Below, piece by piece: positions 1 to 6,364 of a stretch of 11,639 bases of DNA (the first letter of the stretch is position 1; each line of letters opens with the position of its first letter). A program made the position numbers and the translations under genes. A model generated the notes under the pieces. It made no database searches. It had not been told where the DNA came from and was given only the letters and a program-made list of their open reading frames with translations. Source of the DNA: an uncultured Bacteroides sp. (GTDB taxonomy: Bacteria > Bacteroidota > Bacteroidia > Bacteroidales > Bacteroidaceae); NCBI GenBank assembly GCA_900556625.1, contig USPQ01000089.1, forward strand, positions 1-11,639, given 5' to 3'.

Positions 1-431
1 TAATTAATTGAGAATAAATTAGTTATACAAAAAACATGAGAATATGAGATATGAAACTGAAAAATCTTTTCTGGTAGAAAACTAAGTTCAAGTTATAAAT
101 GCGACACCTCCTAATTTTATAAATTGAATTCAGCAGCAAATAAAAGTGAAACAACTCATTTCCAGCGAGCCCCACTTAAGACTCATCAGCCCACGCCGTT
201 TTGACAAGACAAGCCTTGTACAAAAAAGTAACGAAGGGACTGCCAATCCCCGTGCCACAGCTAAACTTACAGTTAGTGACAGATACTGAAGACTTAGCTT
301 CACATTTGCTAAGACTGATACTCCGGCAATACCCTTTAGAATGTTTAAAACATCTTCTTACAAAGCCTGGGTATAGTTTCTTTCAGCACTACCGAAGGTA
401 CGTGGAAATTCTCTCTTAACTTCCTCTTTTT
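1..431. other. Gene-poor left end
   Basis: Positions 1-127 are very A/T-rich with stops in all frames and show no recognisable gene, tRNA or terminator. The rest (128-419) is the ATPase remnant listed separately. No histidine kinase gene is present next to the response regulator, on either strand. I see no inverted repeats or target-site duplications that would mark an insertion sequence. Confidence 0.6.
128..419 (+). pseudogene. Decayed fragment of an AAA/archaeal-type ATPase (ATPase_2-like) gene
   Basis: This looks like the N-terminal part of a P-loop ATPase of the type common in Bacteroides, with a LISPRRxGKTSLV Walker A region. Reading from 128, one frame gives EPHLRLISPRRFDKTSLVQK (about 167-226). 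The next frame continues at about 219 with KKVTKGLPIPVPQLNLQLVT and then DTEDLASHLLRLILRQYP, as these ATPases do after Walker A. The two parts join if one A is removed from the A6 run at 222-227, so a homopolymer frameshift is likely. The Walker A glycine before Lys is Asp here (RRFDKTS), which should abolish nucleotide binding. A stop at 125-127 truncates the N-terminus, and recognisable similarity ends near 359. The remaining codons to 419 (KPGYSFFQHYRRYVEILS) match nothing I know. It faces the response regulator gene and is probably non-functional. The family assignment is from memory of motifs. Confidence 0.5.
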
Positions 432-1767
432 TCAGATTTTATATTCTTCTATCTTCCGATACAACGTAGTAAGCCCAATTTTCAGCAGACGGGCAGCTTC
501 CGTCTTATTGCCTTTCGTATACTCCAACACTCGTGCAATATGTCTTTTTTCCATAGCTGCCAATTCAAAATTCCCGGCATTATCATCCGAGCATTCGTAA
601 TGATTGTTCTGAATCTCCAAAGGAAGGTCACATACATCCAACCGTCCGCCTTCACAGACAATCAGGCTGCGCTCAATCACATTCCTCAATTCACGGATAT
701 TGCCCTTCCAAGGTTGTTGTTCCAAGGCTTCCAGAAAAGCGGGAGTCGTTGACGGCATACGAAAGGCACTCGGAGAAACTTTTGGCAAAGGCAGTAGCCA
801 AGATCTTAATATCGCCGGCACGTTCGCGAAGTGAAGGAAGATGCACCTGAAACACGGAAAGACGATAAAACAAGTCTTCACGGAAATGTCCCACCCTGAT
901 TTCTTCCTGCAAATTGCGGTTGGTGGCAGCGATGATACGCACGTTTACTCTTGTAGGTTTCGTGTCACCGATCTTTATATATTCGCCCGTTTCGAGGATA
1001 CGCAATAGCTTGGCTTGCAGTTCAAAAGCCATTTCGCCTATTTCGTCCAGAAAGATAGTCCCATTGTTAGCTTCTTCAAAAAGCCCTTTCTTATCTTTCA
1101 ATGCTCCGGTAAATGAACCGGCTCTGTGACCGAACATTTCACTCTCCAACAGTTCTTTGCTGAAAGAAGAACAGTTGACCGCTACGAAATTCTGTTTACT
1201 CCGTTTGCTGCTGTAATGTATGGCTTGCGCAAAGACTTCTTTTCCGGTTCCGGTTTCTCCGGTCAATAGTACCGGGACATCAGTCACCGAAACTTTCTGA
1301 GCCAGCAGTACGGCCTCTTTCAAAGCTTTCGATTCGCCCAAAATAGAATCAAACGAATACATCTGCCCCACCTTCTTTTCGAGTTTTTCGAGCCGGACAT
1401 TCATTTTTGCTTTCTCTACGGCACGACTAATCAGCGGGATAATCTTGTTGTTATCATCGCCTTTGGTTATATAATCGAATGCACCGTTCTTGATAGCCTG
1501 TACCCCATCAGGAATATTGCCGTGGGCAGTAAGAAGAATCACTTCGACGTTAGGAGCTAACTTTTTAATGTTCAGCACCAAGTCTACCCCATTTCCATCA
1601 GGAAGAAAGACATCGCATAGCGCCACATCAGGCGATTGTGTCTCCAACTGTTTGAGAGCAGCCTTGCAGTCGCCGGCCTGACATACTTCATAGCCCTCCA
1701 GTCCCAGCATACGCGCCAACAGGCTACGAATCTGAACTTCATCGTCAATAACAAGAATTTTACTCAT
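432..1767 (-). pseudogene. NtrC-family sigma-54-dependent response regulator, frameshifted
   Basis: Intact, this would be a transcription activator of about 444 residues that is phosphorylated by a sensor kinase and drives sigma-54 promoters by ATP hydrolysis. The N-terminal frame (1767 down to about 760) shows a receiver domain with acidic pocket D9/D10, phospho-acceptor D52, T80 and K102. An AAA+ domain follows with Walker A GETGTGKE (170-177), the sigma-54 contact loop as GSFTGA (217-222, usually GAFTGA), Walker B FLDEIGE (D241/E242) and the REDLFYRLSVF arginine-finger region. After LATAFAKSFSECLS this frame turns to nonsense and stops at 691. The rest of the AAA+ lid (TTPAFLEALEQQPWKGNIRE, RNVIERS) and the Fis-type helix-turn-helix (NKTEAARLLKIGLTTLYRKI) continue in a second frame, ending at 432. 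The span of 1336 bases is 3n+1, which fits one extra base; the short AAA run at 762-764 or a base near 755-758 are candidates. As written, the product lacks its DNA-binding domain. It could be a real lesion or a sequence error. Confidence 0.85.
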
Positions 1768-1809
1768 AATTTACCTATATTAAAAATAGAAGAATGAAAA
1801 CAGGGTGCG

Positions 1810-1817
1810 CAAATATA
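1810..1817 (-). promoter_or_regulatory. Candidate -7 box for the response regulator gene
   Basis: On the minus strand the sequence reads TATATTTG, a perfect match to the Bacteroides TAnnTTTG -7 element, placed 42 bases before the start codon at 1767. No clear TTTG lies at the expected -33 position (about 1838-1842), so the upstream half is weak. I found no convincing promoter for the divergent gene at 1900; TACTGTTG at 1852-1859 is the nearest candidate, with one mismatch and no -33 box. Confidence 0.4.
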
Positions 1818-1899
1818 AGTTTTTTCCGTGAATCCATGAACATTTCTTTCATACTGTTGTTATTTCCACAGGAAACTATTTACACCAAAAACAGAATAT

Positions 1900-4371
1900 A
1901 TGAAAGTTATTATCATCGGAGGTGTTGCAGGAGGAGCTACCACTGCCGCCCGAATCAGACGAGTAGACGAAGCCGCAGAAATTATCCTTATGGAAAAAGG
2001 AAAGTATATATCTTATGCTAATTGCGGGCTGCCTTATTATATAGGAGGAGTGATTGAGGAACGAGAGAAATTATTCGTGCAGACTCCCGAAGCATTCTCC
2101 ACACGATTTCGTGTTGACGTGCGTACGGAAAATGAAGTGATCTTCATCGACCGGAAAAGAAAAACCGTTACTGTCCGCCGCAGCAGCGAGGACACTTATC
2201 AGGAAAGTTACGACAAACTACTTATTTCCACCGGTGCCTCCCCCGTACGTCCTCCCCTGCCGGGAATCGACCTGAACGGAATCTTCACATTAAGAAATGT
2301 AGCGGACACGGATCGGATTAAAGAATATATCAATACCCATGCCCCCCGAAGAGCCGTTGTCATCGGAGCCGGATTTATCGGACTCGAAATGGCAGAAAAC
2401 CTGCACGCACAAGGAGCAAAAGTTTCAATTGTAGAAATGGGAAATCAGGTAATGGCCCCCATTGATTTCTCCATGGCTTCGCTTGTTCACCAACATTTAA
2501 TGGAAAAAGGAGTAAATCTGTATCTGGAACAAGCCGTAGCCTCTTTCGAAAGAGAAGGGAAAGGACTGAAAGTTATTTTCAAGAACGGACAGTCCGTTCC
2601 TGCCGATATTGTCATCCTATCTATCGGCGTGCGTCCGGAAACGAATCTGGCACGGGCTACCGAACTGACAATCGGCGAAGCCGGAGGCATCGCTGTGAAT
2701 GACTATCTACAAACTTCCGATGAATCGATTTATGCGATCGGCGACGCTATCGAATTCCGCCACCCGATTACGGGCAAACCGTGGCTCAACTATCTGGCCG
2801 GACCTGCCAATCGACAGGGACGTATCGTAGCCGACAATATCCTAGGCGCCAAAATTCCTTATGAGGGTTCGATCGGTACTTCAATCGCAAAGGTATTCGA
2901 TCTGACGGTCGCTTCTACCGGTTTACCCGGCAAACGGTTGCGACAGGCAGAGATCGACTATATGTCTTCTACTATTCATCCTGCTTCGCACGCCGGTTAT
3001 TATCCGAATGCCATGCCGATGAGTATCAAAATCACATTCGATAAAAAAACGGGAAGGTTGTACGGAGGACAGATTGTCGGTTATGACGGAGTAGACAAGC
3101 GGATTGACGAAATAGCGCTTGTGATAAAATATAAAGGTACAATCTACGACCTGATGAAAGTGGAACAGGCGTATGCTCCTCCGTTCTCGTCTGCCAAAGA
3201 TCCGGTAGCTCTTGCAGGATACGTGGCGGAGGATATTATTTCCGGAAGAACACGACCTACCTACTGGCGGGAATTGAGAGACATCGAAATGGAAAACAAA
3301 TTCCTGCTGGATGTCCGCACACAGGATGAATTTTCATTGGGCACGCTGCCGGGAGCTGTGAATATTCCTTTGGACGAACTGAGGGACAGGATAGCCGAAC
3401 TGCCAAAAGACAAGATGATTTATACATTCTGCGCCGTAGGATTGAGAGGGTATCTTGCTTACCGGATACTGACACAGCACGGATTTGAAAAAGTCCGTAA
3501 TCTGTCGGGCGGACTAAAAACATATCGCGCTGCTACCGCTCCTATCATTATACACGAAGAAAATGATAATGAGACGGACGAGACAACAGTACGGCAAGAA
3601 GCAACGGTTCAGGCTAGCAAACCAGTTGCTCCTGTCGAAACAGCCAAGACTATCCGGGTAGACGCCTGCGGCCTACAATGTCCCGGCCCGATTTTAAAGA
3701 TGAAGAAGACAATGGACATGCTCGCTTCGGGAGAACGCGTTGAAATCACTGCAACTGATCCGGGGTTCCCTCGTGACGCCGCCGCATGGTGCAATTCAAC
3801 CGGTAACCAACTCGTTTCGAAAGAGTCTTCCGGAGGAAAATCTGTGATAGTTATTGAAAAGGGAGAACCAAAATCGTGCAACATTGTTACTTCTTGTGAC
3901 AGCAAAGGAAAAACTTTCATCATGTTTAGTGATGATTTGGACAAAGCTTTAGCAACTTTTGTACTCGCAAATGGTGCAGCAGCTACCGGACAGAAGGTGA
4001 CAATCTTCTTCACATTCTGGGGACTGAACGTTATCAAGAAGTTGCACAAGCCGAAAACCGAAAAAGATATCTTCGGAAAGATGTTCGGTATGATGCTGCC
4101 TTCCAGTTCCGGAAAGCTGAAACTCTCGAAGATGAGCATGGGCGGAATAGGGGGAAAAATGATGCGGTATATCATGAATAAGAAAGGAATAGATTCATTG
4201 GAATCCCTGCGTCAGCAAGCCTTAGAAAACGGAGTGGAATTTATTGCTTGTCAAATGTCAATGGACGTCATGGGAGTGAAACAAGAAGAACTCCTCGACG
4301 AAGTAACGGTAGGCGGCGTAGCAACGTATATGGAACGGGCGGATAACGCGAACGTGAATCTATTTATTTAA
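1900..4371 (+). CDS. CoA-disulfide/persulfide reductase fused to rhodanese, TusA and DsrE-like domains
   Basis: This is an 823-residue cytoplasmic flavoprotein with no signal peptide. Residues 1-445 form a pyridine nucleotide-disulfide oxidoreductase of the CoA-disulfide reductase/NADH persulfide reductase group. It has the FAD motif GGVAGGATTAARIRR (7-21), a single active-site cysteine C42 in SYANCGLPYYIGG (no CxxxxC pair), the NAD(P)H motif GAGFIG (156-161), the second FAD motif YAIGDAIE (278-285) and conserved tyrosines at 367/368 and 425. Residues about 452-550 are a rhodanese domain with catalytic C511 (FCAVGLRGY). An acidic linker (551-583) leads to a TusA/SirA domain (584-655) with C594 in the CPGP motif and C631 in WCNSTGN. 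Residues about 668-823 are a DsrE-like sulfurtransferase domain with C784 (IACQMSMDVMG). From family knowledge the chain should accept, transfer and reduce persulfide sulfur. A MarR gene follows after 34 bases, probably in the same transcript. Family functions are known; the combined pathway is inference. Confidence 0.93.
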   Translation: MKVIIIGGVAGGATTAARIRRVDEAAEIILMEKGKYISYANCGLPYYIGGVIEEREKLFVQTPEAFSTRFRVDVRTENEVIFIDRKRKTVTVRRSSEDTYQESYDKLLISTGASPVRPPLPGIDLNGIFTLRNVADTDRIKEYINTHAPRRAVVIGAGFIGLEMAENLHAQGAKVSIVEMGNQVMAPIDFSMASLVHQHLMEKGVNLYLEQAVASFEREGKGLKVIFKNGQSVPADIVILSIGVRPETNLARATELTIGEAGGIAVNDYLQTSDESIYAIGDAIEFRHPITGKPWLNYLAGPANRQGRIVADNILGAKIPYEGSIGTSIAKVFDLTVASTGLPGKRLRQAEIDYMSSTIHPASHAGYYPNAMPMSIKITFDKKTGRLYGGQIVGYDGVDKRIDEIALVIKYKGTIYDLMKVEQAYAPPFSSAKDPVALAGYVAEDIISGRTRPTYWRELRDIEMENKFLLDVRTQDEFSLGTLPGAVNIPLDELRDRIAELPKDKMIYTFCAVGLRGYLAYRILTQHGFEKVRNLSGGLKTYRAATAPIIIHEENDNETDETTVRQEATVQASKPVAPVETAKTIRVDACGLQCPGPILKMKKTMDMLASGERVEITATDPGFPRDAAAWCNSTGNQLVSKESSGGKSVIVIEKGEPKSCNIVTSCDSKGKTFIMFSDDLDKALATFVLANGAAATGQKVTIFFTFWGLNVIKKLHKPKTEKDIFGKMFGMMLPSSSGKLKLSKMSMGGIGGKMMRYIMNKKGIDSLESLRQQALENGVEFIACQMSMDVMGVKQEELLDEVTVGGVATYMERADNANVNLFI

Positions 4372-4405
4372 AAGATATGACTAATAAAATATATTCAAAC
4401 AAAAT

Positions 4406-4759
4406 ATGAAAACAATATGTGCAATGCGCGAAGTGTTCAGAGCCATGTCGAGCTTTGAAACTGCATTTGAAAAAGTATACCGGATAACGTTGAATGAAGC
4501 GATGATATTATGCATCCTCAAAGACGCCACCGAGAGAATGACGGCAACTAACCTGTCGAAAAGTACAGATTTAAGTCCCTCACATACATCGAAAATGCTC
4601 CGGATACTGGAAGAAAAAGGATTGATTGTCAGGGAACTCGGCAACGAGGACCGCCGGCAAATGTACTTTCACCTGTCTTCAACAGGCAAACAACGGGTTA
4701 GCGAACTGGAAGTTGACAAGGTGGAAATGCCGGAACTGCTGAAACCTCTGTTTAAATAA
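4406..4759 (+). CDS. MarR-family transcriptional regulator
   Basis: This 117-residue protein is a winged-helix DNA-binding regulator, likely a dimer. Residues about 30-76 contain the helix-turn-helix, with the recognition helix around SPSHTSKMLRILEEKGLI. The wing follows with the MarR signature GNEDRRQMYFHLSSTGK (79-95). It is shorter than typical MarR proteins (about 140), with a reduced N-terminal dimerisation helix. The ATG at 4406 was chosen because the ORF opens there; a second Met (residue 7) is an alternative. No Shine-Dalgarno sequence is visible, as expected for Bacteroides. It lies 34 bases after the sulfur-transfer fusion gene without an intervening terminator, so the two are probably co-transcribed and it may control that gene. 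Cys5 and Cys36 could in principle sense oxidants or persulfides; that is speculation. Confidence 0.88.
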   Translation: MKTICAMREVFRAMSSFETAFEKVYRITLNEAMILCILKDATERMTATNLSKSTDLSPSHTSKMLRILEEKGLIVRELGNEDRRQMYFHLSSTGKQRVSELEVDKVEMPELLKPLFK

Positions 4760-4794
4760 ACGGAATTTCAAGCAAGAATCTGTAAAGAATGAAT

Positions 4795-4839
4795 GGTAAG
4801 CAAACTAGCTGTTGATGCGGCAAAGAGCTTACCTTTTTT
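4795..4839 (+). terminator. Rho-independent terminator after the MarR gene
   Basis: Arms GGTAAGC (4795-4801) and GCTTACC (4827-4833) pair perfectly and are followed by a run of six T. Inside the loop GCTG (4808-4811) can pair with CGGC (4818-4821) with one G-U pair, giving a branched or extended stem. It closes the sulfur-reductase/MarR unit and isolates it from the lipoprotein gene downstream. Confidence 0.7.
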
Positions 4840-4982
4840 ATTGAATCCCGAAAAAGAAAGATGTTAATTTTCCGGCAAAATAATTTTTCACGCGAACCTT
4901 TTTATTTTTTTCTTGTTGTTTCTAGCAAAAGCCCCAAGGTACCAGGGCGATGATTTTATATAACCTAAACATTATAAAAGAT

Positions 4983-5618
4983 ATGAAGAAATTAATTCCT
5001 ATTTTATTGGCGGTCTTTGCACTCGCTTCCTGCGAAAAAGACCCGGACATGGGTAAGCTGGATGACAACTATCTGGTATACACTAACCACGACGAGAAAG
5101 CTGACTTCAAAGTTCCTACATTCTATCTGGCAGACAAGATTCTGGTGATCTCCGATAGTAAAGAACCGGAATATCTCGAAGGAGAAGGCGCTGAACAAAT
5201 TCTGGCAGCTTATACGGATAACATGATTGCCAGAGGTTATGCAGCAGCAACCAACAAAGAAAGCGCTGACTTGGGTATTCAGGTGAGCTACATCGCAAGT
5301 ACTTATTATTTCACCAGTTATTCACAGCCTGAATGGTGGTGGGGTTATCCCGGTTACTGGGGGCCGAACTACTGGGGCGGAAACTGGGGTGGCGGCTGGT
5401 ACTACCCGTACGCTGTGACTTACAGTTATAGTACCAACTCATTCCTGACAGAAATGGTGAACTTGAAAGCCGAACAAGGCGAAAGCAAAAAGCTGCCCGT
5501 TGTATGGACTAGCTATCTGACCGGATTTGACACTGGATCCAAAGCTATCAACCGTACTCTTGCAGTAGAAGCTGTCAACCAGTCATTCGCTCAGTCACCT
5601 TATCTTACTAACAAATAA
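4983..5618 (+). CDS. DUF4136-type lipoprotein
   Basis: This 211-residue exported lipoprotein has a signal peptide MKKLIPILLAVFALAS with the lipobox ending at Cys17 (LASC). An in-frame upstream ATG at 4950 would add 11 residues (MILYNLNIIKD) before the signal peptide, so I chose the ATG at 4983, from which the signal peptide is canonical. The body resembles the DUF4136 family: an N-terminal YLVYTNHDEKADF-like strand, a central region predicting an alpha/beta fold, and a conserved end where the protein lists a tail of the form AVNQSFAQSPYL. Residues 115-149 are strikingly rich in Trp, Tyr, Gly and Pro (for example EWWWGYPGYWGPNYWGGNWG). The function of DUF4136 proteins is not known to me. The gene is followed after 15 bases by an outer-membrane barrel gene, so the pair probably acts together at the outer membrane. 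Confidence 0.85.
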   Translation: MKKLIPILLAVFALASCEKDPDMGKLDDNYLVYTNHDEKADFKVPTFYLADKILVISDSKEPEYLEGEGAEQILAAYTDNMIARGYAAATNKESADLGIQVSYIASTYYFTSYSQPEWWWGYPGYWGPNYWGGNWGGGWYYPYAVTYSYSTNSFLTEMVNLKAEQGESKKLPVVWTSYLTGFDTGSKAINRTLAVEAVNQSFAQSPYLTNK

Positions 5619-5633
5619 ACAACTACAACTGTT

Positions 5634-6260
5634 ATGAAAACAAGAAAAAATATATATTTCAAGGTAGTGGCCTTGGCGGTCATTGCTATCGCTTTCGCCA
5701 TGCCGGCCAAGGCACAGCTATCAGACAACGGATATGCTAATATAGACTGGCAGTTCAATGCTCCGTTAAGCAATCATTTTGCCGACAAAGCAAGTGGTTG
5801 GGGAATGAACTTCGAAGGTGGTTACTTCGTGACTCCCAACATCGGTTTGGGACTTTTCCTGAACTATCACAGCAACCACGAATATGTAGGTCGCGAAACA
5901 TTCAAAATGGCCGGTGGTGATGTCACTACCGATCAGCAACATACTATATTCCAGTTGCCTTTCGGTGCTGCCGCACGCTACCAATGGAATCGTGGCGGAG
6001 CCGTTCAACCCTACGTCAGTGCTAAATTAGGTGCTGAATATGCTAAAGTACGCTCTAACTTCAATATGCTCGAAGCAAGAGACAATAGCTGGGGATTCTA
6101 CGCTTCTCCTGAAATCGGTATCAACGTATTCCCTTGGGTATACGGACCGGGGCTTCACTTTGCTTTATATTACAGCTATGGTACCAACAAGGCTGATGTA
6201 CTGCATTACAGTGTAGACGGTTTGAGCAATTTCGGCTTCCGTCTGGGTCTGTCATTCTAA
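5634..6260 (+). CDS. Small outer-membrane beta-barrel protein (OmpA/OmpW-like porin family)
   Basis: This 208-residue protein has a clear signal peptide with cleavage predicted after AKA (residue 27), leaving mature QLSDNGYANIDWQF. The mature part alternates short amphipathic strands with aromatic girdle residues and Asn/Gly/Asp turns: WGMNFEGGYFVTPNIGLGLF, QLPFGAAARYQWN, PYVSAKLGAEYAKVRS, FYASPEIGINVFPW and LHFALYYSYGTNKAD. It ends in FRLGLSF with a C-terminal phenylalanine, the usual BAM-recognition end of outer-membrane barrels. By size it should form an eight-stranded barrel. It follows the DUF4136 lipoprotein gene by 15 bases and is transcribed with it. The substrate, if any, cannot be told from the sequence. 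Confidence 0.87.
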   Translation: MKTRKNIYFKVVALAVIAIAFAMPAKAQLSDNGYANIDWQFNAPLSNHFADKASGWGMNFEGGYFVTPNIGLGLFLNYHSNHEYVGRETFKMAGGDVTTDQQHTIFQLPFGAAARYQWNRGGAVQPYVSAKLGAEYAKVRSNFNMLEARDNSWGFYASPEIGINVFPWVYGPGLHFALYYSYGTNKADVLHYSVDGLSNFGFRLGLSF

Positions 6261-6299
6261 GCCCGGCAACAATCAGAATTACATTAATAATAAATAAGG

Positions 6300-6340
6300 A
6301 GTGCCCTTCTGCTATCATAAGCGGAAGGGCACTTTATTTT
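6300..6340. terminator. Terminator between convergent genes, probably bidirectional
   Basis: A 14-base stem pairs 6300-6313 (AGTGCCCTTCTGCT) with 6320-6333 (AGCGGAAGGGCACT) with a single G-U pair and a six-base loop ATCATA. A T-rich tail (TTATTTT) follows on the plus strand. On the minus strand the hairpin is followed by CCTTATTTATTATT, so it can also end the operon running in from the right, which stops at 6365. Confidence 0.85.
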
Positions 6341-6364
6341 ATACCTGTGTTCAGTGCGGAAGGA

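Noticed and set aside
691..881. Programmed ribosomal frameshift in the response regulator
   Set aside because: There is no slippery heptamer or evident downstream structure, and NtrC-family proteins are not known to use one; a mutation or sequence error is simpler.
1852..1859. TACTGTTG as a -7 box for the gene at 1900
   Set aside because: It has one mismatch to TAnnTTTG and no TTTG/TTG at the right distance upstream, so it is not convincing.
3609..4175. 188-codon open frame on the minus strand inside the sulfur-transfer fusion gene
   Set aside because: It lies opposite the well-conserved TusA and DsrE domains, has no recognisable domain, and its composition is that of an antisense shadow.
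4841..4872. TTG-N21-TAATTTTC as a promoter for the DUF4136 lipoprotein gene
   Set aside because: The spacing fits but the conserved final G of the -7 element is C and the region is A/T-rich enough to produce such matches by chance.
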